Source: JAXLSZ01 sp046330315 | GTDB lineage: Bacteria > Actinomycetota > Thermoleophilia > Solirubrobacterales > 70-9 | Reading direction: 5' to 3' | DNA length: 64,000 bases | NCBI GenBank assembly: GCA_046330315.1 | Contig: JAXLSZ010000005.1 | Coordinates: 457,469 to 521,468 of the forward strand | Shown: piece after piece, positions 49,960 through 58,940 of the stretch | Numbering within the stretch: the first letter of the stretch is position 1 | Layout: every line of letters begins with the position of its first letter | Position numbers and translations under genes: made by a program | The notes under the pieces: generated by a model | Told to the model about the DNA's origin: nothing | Database searches by the model: none | What the model saw: the letters and a program-made list of their open reading frames with translations, nothing else

Positions 49960-51441
49960 TCAGCGCGCCGCTGCCGGGCGGGCCGCCAGGACCGCCCGGA
50001 TGTCGTCCATCTGCTCGTCCACCCAGTCCCCGGGGTTGCGGGAGTCGATGATCTGCTTCAGCCGCTCGGAGCGGAGCCGCTTCTCCTCGGGGTCCATGGT
50101 CAGGGCGCGATAGATCGTGTCGGCCTGCTCCTGGATGTCGAAGGGGTTGACCGAGAGCGCGCAGTCGGCGAGCTCCTCGTGGGAGCCGGTGTTCTCGGAG
50201 AGCATCAGCACGCCGTTGCGGGTGTTCACGGCGGGCGCCTCCTTGGCGACCAGGTTCATCCCGTCGAAGATCGAGTTGACCATCAGCAGGTCGAAGTGCT
50301 TGTAGCGGGCGACCGCATCGTTGAAGTCCTCGTAGATCTTCAGGTCGATCGGCATCCAGTCCGTCGTCCCGTGGCGGTGGTTGACCACCGCCACCAGGGC
50401 CTCGATCCGCTCCAGGTACTCGGCGTACTCCGGCACGTCCTGGCGCGAGGGCTGCAGGTGGGCGATGAAGGTGACCCTCTCGCGGAACTCCGGGTGCTGG
50501 GCGAGGAAGGTGTCGAAGGCGGTGAAGCCGCGCAGCACGTTCTTGGAGAGGTCGGCGCGGTCGACGCGGATGATCAGGTGCTCGCGGCGGCGCGCCAGCA
50601 CCTCCCGCTCGGCCTCCGCCACCGCCTCTGAGGAGGCCGCCCGCCGCAGCCGCTCGGCGTCGATCGAGAGCGGGTAGGCGCGGACCAGGGTCTCCCCTCC
50701 GCTGTGGCTGACGCGCCCGTCGCGGAAGTCCACCTCGGCCTCCATCAGCTCCTCGCAGCAGCGCAGGAAGTTGAGGCAGTAGGCGCTGGTGTGGAAGCCG
50801 ACGATGTCGTTGGCGAGCATCCCCCGGTAGACGGCTTCGCGGATCCGCCCCGGCAGGACGCGCCAGCTGTCGGGTTGCGCCCAGGGGATGTGCACGAAGA
50901 AGTGGAGGAGGGCGTCGGGGCGCTCCTCGCGGATCAGGCCGGGGGCTGTGTAGAGGTGGTAGTCGTGCAGCATCACGACCGGCGACTCCAGCCCCTCGAG
51001 CTGGCGCAGCACCCCGGTCGCGATGTCGCGGTTGACGACCTGGTAGCCGAAGTCCCAGGCGTCGAGCTCCTCCTGGCGGATGTCGGGAGCGTTGGAGAGG
51101 TCCCAGAGGTAGTGCTGGATGAACCAGAGGATCGGGTTCGCGATCACGTTGTAGAAGCGGTCGTAGGCGTCGTGGTCGCTCTCGACCAGGCAGACCCGGT
51201 AGTCGATCCCGTCGATCTCGATGCCCACCGGCCCGCCCCCGCTCTCCCTGGAGACGGCGACGTCCTCGTCGGTCATCGCCGAGGCGATCCAGAGCGCGTC
51301 GCGGTGGCTGACCAGCCCGGAGAGCGCGGTGACCAGCCCGCCGCCGCCGCGGCGGACGGTGCGGCTTCCCTCCTCGTCGACCTCGAACTGCGCAGGCCCT
51401 CGGTTCGAGACGATGATCAGGGGCAGGGCGCTGCCGGTCAT
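49960..51441 (-). CDS. otsA: Trehalose-6-phosphate synthase (GT20)
   Basis: A 493-residue GT20 glycosyltransferase. LIIVSNRGPAQF at the start contains the phosphate-binding loop. VVMLHDYHLYTAPGLIR and FVHIPWAQPDSWRVLP are donor/acceptor motifs. FDGMNLVAKEAPAV and LSENTGSHEEL form the UDP-glucose-binding site. It makes trehalose-6-phosphate from UDP-glucose and glucose-6-phosphate. HIPWAQPD replaces the usual HIPFPSxE, a pattern seen in divergent actinobacterial members. No otsB lies in the window. Confidence 0.9.
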   Translation of the reverse strand: MTGSALPLIIVSNRGPAQFEVDEEGSRTVRRGGGGLVTALSGLVSHRDALWIASAMTDEDVAVSRESGGGPVGIEIDGIDYRVCLVESDHDAYDRFYNVIANPILWFIQHYLWDLSNAPDIRQEELDAWDFGYQVVNRDIATGVLRQLEGLESPVVMLHDYHLYTAPGLIREERPDALLHFFVHIPWAQPDSWRVLPGRIREAVYRGMLANDIVGFHTSAYCLNFLRCCEELMEAEVDFRDGRVSHSGGETLVRAYPLSIDAERLRRAASSEAVAEAEREVLARRREHLIIRVDRADLSKNVLRGFTAFDTFLAQHPEFRERVTFIAHLQPSRQDVPEYAEYLERIEALVAVVNHRHGTTDWMPIDLKIYEDFNDAVARYKHFDLLMVNSIFDGMNLVAKEAPAVNTRNGVLMLSENTGSHEELADCALSVNPFDIQEQADTIYRALTMDPEEKRLRSERLKQIIDSRNPGDWVDEQMDDIRAVLAARPAAAR

Positions 51442-51536
51442 TGCCCGGGGAGCCTACCCAGCCGCGGCTCCCGCGCCCCGGCCGGGCGCCCCGGCATGCG
51501 GGCCACGGCCCCGTGCCGGACCGCGAGGCCCGCCTG

Positions 51537-51542
51537 TAGAGT
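51537..51542 (+). promoter_or_regulatory. -10 box of a leaderless promoter (GAP-family gene)
   Basis: TAGAGT, then 8 bases, then ATG 51551. No Shine-Dalgarno. Confidence 0.5.
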
Positions 51543-51550
51543 CATCCGCG

Positions 51551-52234
51551 ATGGGGCAGGTCTTCTTCTTCGCGTGCACCGCCGCGTTCAACCCGACGCT
51601 CCTGGCCGCCACGACGGTGATGCTGCTGATGCCCAGCCCCAAGCGGCTGCTGCTCGGCTACCTCTGCGGCGCGCTGCTGACCAGCGTCACCCTTGGGGTG
51701 ATCATCGTCCTCTCGCTGAACGGGTCCTCGGGGGCCACCAGCGCCACCCAGAACACGCTCAGCCCGGCCGCCGACTTCACGCTGGGCGGCATCCTGCTCG
51801 TGGTCTCGCTGGTGCTGCTGAGCGGCCGCGACGAGGCGATCCGCGAGCGGCGGCGCCGCAAGAAAGAGGGCAAGCCCGCGAAGGAGCCGCGCTGGCAGAG
51901 GGCGCTCAGCAAGGGCAACGCCCGCGACACCTTCGTGGTCGGCGTCCTGCTCACGCTTCCCGGCGCCTCCTACCTCGCCTCGCTGAACGAGCTCTCCAAG
52001 CAGGACCTGAGCACGGCCCCGACGGTGCTGACGGTGCTGGCGATCAACGCGATCATGCTGCTCCTCCTGGAGCTTCCCCTGCTCTGCTACGCGATCGCCC
52101 CGGAGTGGACCCCGCAGGCGATCGAGCGCTTCAAGGCATGGTTCTCACGCCACGCCAGGGGCTTCGGGATCTACGGCTGCGGGGGGATCGGGGCGGCGCT
52201 GGTGATCCGCGGCCTGATCACCGTCCTCGCCTGA
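51551..52234 (+). CDS. GAP-family (SfLAP-like) integral membrane protein, copy 2
   Basis: A 227-residue protein with six hydrophobic helices and a basic central loop (IRERRRRKKEGKPAK). FNPTLLAATTVMLLMPSPKR and LTLPGASYLASLNELSKQD match the GAP family, as in 30400-31065. The role is unknown; relatives are linked to glycolipid export. It lies alone between two leftward trehalose genes and is convergent with TreT. Confidence 0.78.
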   Translation: MGQVFFFACTAAFNPTLLAATTVMLLMPSPKRLLLGYLCGALLTSVTLGVIIVLSLNGSSGATSATQNTLSPAADFTLGGILLVVSLVLLSGRDEAIRERRRRKKEGKPAKEPRWQRALSKGNARDTFVVGVLLTLPGASYLASLNELSKQDLSTAPTVLTVLAINAIMLLLLELPLLCYAIAPEWTPQAIERFKAWFSRHARGFGIYGCGGIGAALVIRGLITVLA

Positions 52235-52246
52235 GGCCCGCGAACC

Positions 52247-53485
52247 TCAGGAATCGAGCTCGCCGAACAGCCGCAGCCAGTCGCGCAGCAGGCGCGGCGT
52301 GAGGAAGTTCTGGCGGGCGTGCTCCTTGCCGGCGCGCCCCAGGCGCCTGCCCAGCTCGGGGTCGGAGATCACCTCGACGCAGCGCCGGGCGCACTCCTCC
52401 GGCGAGGCGACCAGGTATCCGGTCTCGCCGTCGATGATCTGCAGCGGGATGCCGCCGACGTTGCCGGCCACGGTCGGGCGGCCCTTCCACAGGGCCTCGG
52501 TCACGGTCAGGCCGAAGCCCTCGCGGATCGACTTCTGCAGCGCCACGTCGGACTGGGACTGGAAGGCGTTGACCTCGATCGCCCCGACGTTGTTGAGGTT
52601 GTTGAGGATCTTGATGTCGGGGTCGGAGTCCGCGTACTCGAAGGTCTTCTGGAAGAACTCCCATCCCTCGGGGTCGTCGGTGGCCATCGAGCCCACCAGC
52701 GCGAGCTGGACCTCGGGGATCTCCTCGCTGACCAGCCGGTAGGCGTCGATCACCCCGATCGGGTCCTTCCAGGGGTCGAACCGCGAGACCTGGGTGATCA
52801 GCGGCCGCCCGACGTCGATCCCGAACTGCTCGCAGACGAAGGCGGCGTCCTCGGGCGAGAAGGCCATGTTCTTCGGCGAGAGGGGGTCGATCGCCGGGGG
52901 CACCATGCGGACCCCCGGGTCGCCGTTCAGCGCCGCGGGGACGTAGCCGGCCATGTGCCAGACCGAGGCGTCGTACTCGCCGATCATCGGCAGCAGCCGC
53001 TCGATCGGCTCGGGGTTGGGGGTCGAGAGGTCGATGTGGCAGCGCCAGACCCAGTTGCGGCTCTTGGCGGCCGCGCCGCGCCTCAGCCCGATCGGCTGGG
53101 GGTCGTGGACGACGACCACGTCCCAGCCGTCCTGGAGCCCGGTGGCGTTGAGGGCGTTGATCTCGTCGAAGAGCCCCCACTGCTCCTCGCTCAGCGTTGC
53201 CCCGTCGCCCTGCAGCGAGTTGTGCAGGAGCTTGGTGGCGTTGAAGAACTCCTCCTTGCCGAAGATCACGTGCCAGTGGGTGTCGAGCCCGACGTCGCGC
53301 ATCAGCGGCACCATCGCGTAGAGGATCTCCGAGACCCCGCCGCCGAACGCCGTGGCGCTGACGTGCAGGACGCGATGGCCGCGCAGCGGCTCGGCCAGGG
53401 CGCGGATCTCGTCGATCAGACCGCGGCCGGCGATGTGGGTGTAGTCCGCGAGGGACTTCTGTCCGAGTGCGACTTCCTGGAGCAT
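52247..53485 (-). CDS. treT: Trehalose synthase TreT-type glycosyltransferase (GT4)
   Basis: A 412-residue GT-B enzyme. VLHVSATAFGGGVSEIL, VVVVHDPQPIGL, WRCHIDLSTPNPE and SVWHMAGYVP match the TreT group, and SIREGFGLTVTEALWKGRPT is the nucleotide-sugar motif with the two Glu. TreT couples NDP-glucose and glucose to trehalose directly and reversibly. A -10 box ends 9 bases before the ATG, so translation is probably leaderless. Confidence 0.9.
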   Translation of the reverse strand: MLQEVALGQKSLADYTHIAGRGLIDEIRALAEPLRGHRVLHVSATAFGGGVSEILYAMVPLMRDVGLDTHWHVIFGKEEFFNATKLLHNSLQGDGATLSEEQWGLFDEINALNATGLQDGWDVVVVHDPQPIGLRRGAAAKSRNWVWRCHIDLSTPNPEPIERLLPMIGEYDASVWHMAGYVPAALNGDPGVRMVPPAIDPLSPKNMAFSPEDAAFVCEQFGIDVGRPLITQVSRFDPWKDPIGVIDAYRLVSEEIPEVQLALVGSMATDDPEGWEFFQKTFEYADSDPDIKILNNLNNVGAIEVNAFQSQSDVALQKSIREGFGLTVTEALWKGRPTVAGNVGGIPLQIIDGETGYLVASPEECARRCVEVISDPELGRRLGRAGKEHARQNFLTPRLLRDWLRLFGELDS

Positions 53486-53494
53486 GGGCGCTGA

Positions 53495-53500
53495 TTTCTA
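53495..53500 (-). promoter_or_regulatory. -10 box of a leaderless promoter (treT)
   Basis: TAGAAA on the minus strand, then 9 bases, then the ATG at 53485. Confidence 0.5.
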
Positions 53501-53640
53501 GGGGAAGTCTGGCGCCAGGGTCGGCCGGTCGGCGCACCCCCCGCCCCGCATCCCTGCCGGGATTGGCTTTCGCGGGCCGATCGAGGGGAAGGGCTCACCT
53601 CGGGAACCGCCGCCGCCGCGGCCGGGCTGTGGGGCCCGCA

Positions 53641-53694
53641 GGGCGGCCGATCCCTCAATGAATGGCGGCGATCCCTGAAGGGCGGCCGATCCCT
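53641..53694. repeat. Short repeat GGGCGGCCGATCCCTCA
   Basis: Two near-identical 16-17-base copies (53641, about 53680) with a degenerate copy between them, directly after the stop of the Cys-rich secreted protein. Low-complexity intergenic sequence of unknown role. Confidence 0.55.
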
Positions 53695-54014
53695 CACCTC
53701 TTGGCGCCCGGGTACCTCCAGTCCACGGTGTAGCGCTTGCTGCCCTCGTGGGTGACGCACTCGTTCAGGCCCGAGGGGCGCTGTTCGCAGCGCCAGCGGT
53801 AGCCGACCTTGGAGAAGCGGCAGCGGTTGCGGCACTTCGGCCGGCTGACGCTCTCCGCGACGACCCGCTTGGCATCCGAGCAGCTGATCCCGTACTGGAT
53901 CACCTTGCGCGCCTTCGGGGCGTTCCCGCAGTTCTCTGCCCGGGCGGGCGAGGGGGCCAGGAGCCACGCACCCGGCAGGCCCAGCGAAACCACCAGCAGA
54001 ATCCTTGCCCTCAT
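53694..54014 (-). CDS. Small secreted Cys-rich protein
   Basis: A 106-residue protein. A signal peptide (ILLVVSLGLPGAWLLAPSPA, cut near ARA-EN) precedes a basic mature chain of about 80 residues with six Cys, two of them in KCRNRCRF, so three disulfides are possible. No family is recognised. The ATG overlaps the stop of the Cys-rich RTX gene (ATGA), so the two are made and exported together. Confidence 0.75.
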   Translation of the reverse strand: MRARILLVVSLGLPGAWLLAPSPARAENCGNAPKARKVIQYGISCSDAKRVVAESVSRPKCRNRCRFSKVGYRWRCEQRPSGLNECVTHEGSKRYTVDWRYPGAKR

Positions 54015-54739
54015 CAGTGCCCGGGCCCCCTTTCGCAGTTGTGTGAGCGGCCGATCCCGGGGCCGCCGTCGCAGTAGTCACGTCCCGAGCCCCCGTAGAG
54101 CTGGTCGGGGTCGGGCCCGCCGTAGAGTCGGTCGTTGCCGGCCCCCCCGTGGCAGCCGTCCATGCCGGGCCCCATCACGCAGACGTCGTTGCCCTCGTCC
54201 CCCCAGCAGCCGTCCGAGCCGGTGGAGTGGCGGCAGTAGTCGTCGCCGGGCCCGCCCACGCAGTCGGAGTTACGCGGGCCGGTGATGCAGACGTCGTCAC
54301 CGCCCCCGCCGATGCAGCGGTTTCGCCTGGCTCCCTCCGGGTAGCAGGTGTCGGGCTCGTCGTTGCCGATGAACTTGTCCGAGCCGTCGCCGAGGTGGAC
54401 CGTGAGGGGGACCGGCAGGGGCGAGTTGACCTCGATCTTGTCGTTGGAGGGGCCCATGCGGATCGCCAGCTTCGTATCGCCGCGCAGCGGGCAGCGGGTC
54501 AGCCCCCGCCCGCCCTGGCAGCCGTAGGGCGAGCCGCCGCCGAGGTAGCCGCGGATGTAGAGGGTGCCGTCGCTGTAGGCGAGGACCAGATGAGAGCTCG
54601 AGGAGGGCCCGCGGATCAGCAGCAGGCCGGAGGTCGAGGCGGCGGCGGGAAGGGCGAGGAGGCTGACCCCGCACAGCAGGAGCACCGCTGCGCCAAGCGG
54701 CCCGGAACGCCGCAGACTGCCCCACAAGCGGAACCGCAT
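54014..54739 (-). CDS. Secreted RTX-type calcium-binding protein with Cys-decorated repeats
   Basis: A 241-residue protein. MRFRLWGSLRRSG at 54739 has GGGAGAAG upstream and starts a signal peptide (AAVLLLCGVSLLALPAAA). The C-terminal half has RTX-like nonapeptides (GGGGDDVC, GGPGDDYC, GGAGNDRLYGG, GGSGRDYCDGG). Such repeats bind Ca2+ in a beta-roll. Here twelve Cys fall within or next to the repeats, unlike normal RTX proteins, which lack Cys. It should fold outside the cell with disulfides. Coupled to the small Cys-rich gene downstream. Confidence 0.8.
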   Translation of the reverse strand: MRFRLWGSLRRSGPLGAAVLLLCGVSLLALPAAASTSGLLLIRGPSSSSHLVLAYSDGTLYIRGYLGGGSPYGCQGGRGLTRCPLRGDTKLAIRMGPSNDKIEVNSPLPVPLTVHLGDGSDKFIGNDEPDTCYPEGARRNRCIGGGGDDVCITGPRNSDCVGGPGDDYCRHSTGSDGCWGDEGNDVCVMGPGMDGCHGGAGNDRLYGGPDPDQLYGGSGRDYCDGGPGIGRSHNCERGPGH

Positions 54740-54882
54740 GCTCTTCTCCCCCGGATCGAGGCCGACGGACCCTTGCCCGGCCAACGGTACAGGACCGCAT
54801 CGCACCTCGGGGGTCGTCGTTGCTGTCAGTTCTCGAGATCGGGGCGTTCGCCTCGGTCGCCGGCGGTGGCCGGCCAGGGCAG

Positions 54883-55297
54883 CTCAGACCGCGGCGCGGT
54901 AGTCGGCGGGGTCGAGCCGCCGGGTGCGGCGGCGGTACTCGAGCCAGGGGCCGGGCCAGTTGTTGGTGTTGACCCCGGATTGGTTGAGGTACCAGCTGTT
55001 GCAGCCGCCGGTCACCCAGACCGTGTGGGCGGAGCGCGCGGCGATCTCGCGATCCCAGGCGGCCATCGTCTCGGGCCGCACGTCGATGTAGCGGAGGCCG
55101 CGGTCGCGGATCCGGCGGATCGCGTCGAGCGCGTAGTTGTACTGGCACTGCAGCGTGTAGGGGACCGAGCCCGAGCCGTGGTTGGTGTTGGGCCCGTACA
55201 TCACGAACATGTTGGGGAAGCCGGGAACGGTGATCCCGAGGTAGGCGTCGGGTGACTCGCCCCAGACCTCGGCGAGGCGCCGGCCGCCGGCTCCGGT
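54883..55297 (-). pseudogene. Truncated duplicate of the flavin monooxygenase 3' end
   Basis: Identical over 415 bases to 58941-59355, the last about 137 codons of the complete monooxygenase gene at 58942-60414. Homology ends sharply at 55297. It lacks the FAD and NADPH domains and a start, so it is not functional. Confidence 0.92.
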
Positions 55298-55414
55298 CGG
55301 AGTAGCGACGATTGGCCCGGCAGCCGGCTGAGTCCCGGAGGGCAGGTGGCTGCCAGGAAGCGCGGGCTATCCGGTCTTGCCGAGTAAGAGGCTGGCTCTG
55401 GTGCACCTGATGCG

Positions 55415-55677
55415 GCGACGTCAGCGGCAACGAGCCGATGCGGATTGGCGACGAGAACTGTGGGCGGACTACCGGCAGGGGTTACGGCTACACTGCCCGG
55501 CACTCGCTCGCCTACGCTTACTGGCGGGCCGAGCACGCAGAGTCCGGGGGCCAGGTCGCGGTCGAGATCTTCGGCACCTGGATCGAGGATAGGTCGCGGC
55601 CGAGCCCACTCTTCGACCCGAATGGCGGCCGAATGGCGGCCGAATCCGGGCTTGATCGCGTCCGGGGTCCGGGTTGA
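55415..55677 (+). pseudogene. Remnant of a dimethylglycine/sarcosine dehydrogenase-type C-terminal domain
   Basis: The frame reads VSGNEPMRIGDENCGRTTG, then GYGYTARHSLAYAYW and VEIFGTWIED...PLFDPNG, the order of motifs in the GcvT C-terminal domain of dimethylglycine dehydrogenase-like enzymes. The preceding part (RLALVHL near 55392-55412) is in another frame, with a stop between, and the end holds a short duplicated GAATGGCGGCC. It is a decayed fragment next to the duplication breakpoint. The gap 55298-55784 has no other gene. Confidence 0.6.
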
Positions 55678-55784
55678 CCCCACAGAGCGCTGGTCGGCGG
55701 GCGCTCATCGGGGCCTGTAAGGTTGCGAGGTATGGACCACAAGGGGAGAGGTCCTGTCTGCCAGCTCCAATTCCACTCCCAGGT

Positions 55785-58082
55785 ATGGATTCGGGTCGAT
55801 CCCTTCGGGGTCGCCTGACCTTGCTTTGCCTCGCTTTGGGGGCTCTGGCGGGCCTGGCTGTTCCGGGCGTCATGCCCTCCGCGGCCTTCGCCGACTGCAA
55901 CTCGTACCCGGTCCAGGCCGGTGGGACGATCGAGGGAACGCCCTGCGCCGACGTGATCGTCGCACCCCCCGGCGTGACCACGATCGACAGCGGCGGCGGC
56001 TCCGACTCCATCGTCGCGGGACCAGACGTGACCTCGATCTCTTCCGGCTCCGGCGCCGACACCATCTATTCCACGGAAGCGGTCTCGGAGGTCGACGCCG
56101 GCCCTGGGAACGACCTCATCTACGGTGAGACGCCGGGCATCGCGGCCGACCCGTCGGCGGCGCTGCCCGAAGGCGTCGTACCGATGATCGACGGCGGTGA
56201 GGGTGACGATCTGATCTACGGCGAGCTACCGCGGGCCTCTGAGGCGGTTACGCGCCTCGAGTGGCGCCGCCACCACCGCGGCGCCACCGCCATCGCCAGC
56301 AATGTCGTGAATTGCAGCGCTGGCGTCTCATGCCTTGGGGGGCTTGGCAACCAGGAGATGTACGGGAGTGGTGGCAAGGACATCATCGTCGGCGAACGCG
56401 GCAACGACAAGCTCTACGGCGGCGACGAGGACGACAAGCTCTACGGCGGTATCGGCGACGACGACCTGTACGGCGACGAGCGCCGGGATGGCTCGAAGGG
56501 CTCGGGCTCGGACCTTCTCTCCGGCGGCCTCGGAGGCGACTACCTGGACGGCCAGAACGCAAGCGACACAACCCGCGGCGACATGACCGCAGACAACACG
56601 ATCAAGGACACAGGGGGCAGCGGCACGGACACGCTGAGCTTCGCGACCGCGGTCACGCCCGGCTTCGGGGGCAACCCGACGATCGACGGCACGCCGCTCT
56701 CGGCCAAGGCTCCCAGCTTCCCGCCCCACCAGAATGCCGACAGCACCTACGGAGAGCGCGGGGTCTACCTGGATCTGCGAACCGCGAACACGCAGGCCGA
56801 CAACGGTGGCGCTCGCTACGGCGGCGGTGACGACACGGCGAACCTCTTTCCGGGCGGCTTCGAGAACGTCGTCGGCTCTGCCTTCTCCGACGTCCTGATC
56901 GGCAACTCCTACGACAACAAGATCGACGGCGGGGGCGGCGCGGATCTGATCCTCGGCCAGGGTGGCGATGACAACCTCTTCGGAGGCCAGGACGGCGACT
57001 ACCTGGAGGGCAACTCGGGCACGGACAAGTTCCACGGAGAGTGGGGGACCAACTACTGCCTGAGCGAGACCGGCGAAACGGAGCTGTTCGGTTGCAACGG
57101 CTCGACCCCGGACGTCTCGCTTCGCGCCAGCGGCACGATCAGCGTCGGGATCATGGCCACCAGCTCCCCTTCCTACGTCGACGCGCGCGACTTCTACTTG
57201 ACCGGGAGCAGCGCGAACGACGCGGTCACGGCCACCTACGACAGCGCCAGCAGGACCGTGACCTTCAGCACCACCTCGGGCACCTTCGACACCAGCGCCA
57301 ACGACAACCCCAGCGCCGACTGCCCGACCTTCGCGGGCACGTCGGTGACCTGCAAAGTCGGCTCAAGCCCGGCCTTTCTGGACGCGATCGTGCTCGCCGG
57401 CAGGGCCGGCAGCGACAGTCTCGCCATGTCGAGCTTCCCCGACACCGCCTCCCCGGTCCTCCTGGGCGGCGAGGGCGGCGACAGCAACCTCTCGGGGGGT
57501 GGCGTGACCGAGGATCTGCTGGTCGACGGGCCCGGTGCCTCTAACGACAGCCTGACGGCTTGGGGCAGGGACGACGCGCTACTCAACAACGAGGGCGATG
57601 ACAACCTGCAGGGCGGCAACGGCAACGACCTGCTGCTCTCCGCGGTCCTCTGTGGCGGCGACACGCTCCAAGGGGCGGCCAGCGGGGCTGGAGACGGTTC
57701 CGACAAGAACAATGCTTCCTGGTTTCAGTCCGACATCGGCGTGTTCGCCAACCTGAGTCCGGTGAACGGCGGCGATCGGGCAGGTAACGCAGCCGACGCG
57801 AATGGGCCCACATGCACTGCCGGCACGACTGACACCCTCGCCAACATCGACGACCTAGAAGGCAGTCCGCAGGGCGACACCCTCGTTGGCGAGAAGAATG
57901 TGAATCTCATCCTGGGACACCAAGCGGCAGATGTGATGAAGAGCCTTGGAGCCGACGACAACATCGACGCCCAGGACAAAACTGCGGACACGACCGTCGA
58001 TTGCGGAGAGAGCGTGAATGACAATGATACCGCGAATGTGGACGGTTCCGATTCGCCTTCCCACTGCGAGAACGTGCAATGA
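55785..58082 (+). CDS. Secreted RTX-type calcium-binding repeat protein
   Basis: A 765-residue protein. ATG 55785 gives a signal peptide (LTLLCLALGALAGLAVPG..., cut near AFA-DC). Clusters of glycine-aspartate nonapeptides (GGSGKDIIVG, RGNDKLYGGDEDDKLYGG, GGGGADLILGQGGDDNLFGG) occur at about residues 190-250 and 365-420 and again near 550-600 and 700. They are expected to fold as Ca2+-binding beta-rolls. The tail DGSDSPSHCENVQ resembles those of other actinobacterial surface RTX proteins. It lies inside the segment bracketed by the 415-bp repeat. The role is unknown, probably cell-surface. Confidence 0.85.
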   Translation: MDSGRSLRGRLTLLCLALGALAGLAVPGVMPSAAFADCNSYPVQAGGTIEGTPCADVIVAPPGVTTIDSGGGSDSIVAGPDVTSISSGSGADTIYSTEAVSEVDAGPGNDLIYGETPGIAADPSAALPEGVVPMIDGGEGDDLIYGELPRASEAVTRLEWRRHHRGATAIASNVVNCSAGVSCLGGLGNQEMYGSGGKDIIVGERGNDKLYGGDEDDKLYGGIGDDDLYGDERRDGSKGSGSDLLSGGLGGDYLDGQNASDTTRGDMTADNTIKDTGGSGTDTLSFATAVTPGFGGNPTIDGTPLSAKAPSFPPHQNADSTYGERGVYLDLRTANTQADNGGARYGGGDDTANLFPGGFENVVGSAFSDVLIGNSYDNKIDGGGGADLILGQGGDDNLFGGQDGDYLEGNSGTDKFHGEWGTNYCLSETGETELFGCNGSTPDVSLRASGTISVGIMATSSPSYVDARDFYLTGSSANDAVTATYDSASRTVTFSTTSGTFDTSANDNPSADCPTFAGTSVTCKVGSSPAFLDAIVLAGRAGSDSLAMSSFPDTASPVLLGGEGGDSNLSGGGVTEDLLVDGPGASNDSLTAWGRDDALLNNEGDDNLQGGNGNDLLLSAVLCGGDTLQGAASGAGDGSDKNNASWFQSDIGVFANLSPVNGGDRAGNAADANGPTCTAGTTDTLANIDDLEGSPQGDTLVGEKNVNLILGHQAADVMKSLGADDNIDAQDKTADTTVDCGESVNDNDTANVDGSDSPSHCENVQ

Positions 58083-58180
58083 TCGCGTGGCTGCGGGGAA
58101 GCCAGGCAAGGCCGGGCCGGGGCAATCTTGTGGCGCGCTCACCGAGACTTCGGGTAGTTGATCGATGTTGTCAAAGGGTG

Positions 58181-58681
58181 ATGTGCCTGGGCCAGATTCC
58201 ATCGCGGGCAGCATGGCTAGCAGCTGTCGCCGTGACGGCAACGGTGCTCGCCGCCGCGATGCCTGCCCCGGCGGTCACCGCGACCGGCGGCAGTGCCTGG
58301 TACCGGGCGAGCCGTCAATCCTTGACGCTTCTCTTCAGAATCGAAGGGCACCGCGTTGCGCTTGTTTGGGGCTCCTACCGGGAGCACTGCAGCAGTGGCA
58401 GGCCGCATAGGGGGTTTATCGACAACGCACAGTTCAACCGGCGGATCAACCAGAACGGGCGGTTCAGATGGAGAACCCTTGCGGAAGCCGACACCTTCAC
58501 GTTCTTCCAGAAGGGGCACGGGACGGTGCATCCTAATGCGCTCACGGGCCAATTCTTTGTCCAATTCACTCAATCTGGCGCCGTGGACAAGCGCTGCTGG
58601 ACAGGCCGTAGCTTCAACAACCCCTGGACACGTTTCGTCGCCCGTCGTCTGGGCGGGCCACCGCAATCGGGTCGAGGTTGA
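58181..58681 (+). CDS. Putative secreted protein
   Basis: A 166-residue protein. ATG 58181 starts MCLGQIPSRAAWLAAVAVTA, a likely signal peptide ending near VTATG. The mature part has an aromatic-rich beta-type pattern (LTLLFRIEGHRVALVWGSYR, FRWRTLAEADTFTFFQKGHG). No family is recognised. It is 98 bases after the RTX gene; a longer version starting at 58079 would overlap it and is less likely. Confidence 0.6.
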   Translation: MCLGQIPSRAAWLAAVAVTATVLAAAMPAPAVTATGGSAWYRASRQSLTLLFRIEGHRVALVWGSYREHCSSGRPHRGFIDNAQFNRRINQNGRFRWRTLAEADTFTFFQKGHGTVHPNALTGQFFVQFTQSGAVDKRCWTGRSFNNPWTRFVARRLGGPPQSGRG

Positions 58682-58781
58682 TCCGCGCGATCCGTGAAGG
58701 CGGCGTCCAGGTATTGGGACGCTAGGGACACCGCGGTGCAGATCTGCGACCTTGGCCTCGATCCGGCAGGTATAGGCTGCA

Positions 58782-58940
58782 TTGACTAGAGGGGTGGGGG
58801 CGGTGGTCGCTCATGGCGACGCTCCAAACTCACCGCGGCTATGTGCGGCGGTGTTGGTGGCCGGGACCATCATCCTCACCGCCATCTCCTGCGTCGTCCT
58901 GCGCTTCCGAAGCTGCCCGACAGCGGGGTTGGGTCAATCT
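58782..58940 (+). other. 5' fragment of a small membrane-protein frame cut by the repeat
   Basis: TTG 58782 follows a TATAGGCT box by a few bases and opens a frame with one hydrophobic segment (AAVLVAGTIILTAISCVVL). The frame runs without a stop into the second copy of the 415-bp repeat, in antisense to the monooxygenase. It looks like a gene start truncated at the breakpoint. Weak evidence. The rest of 58682-58940 shows nothing. Confidence 0.3.
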
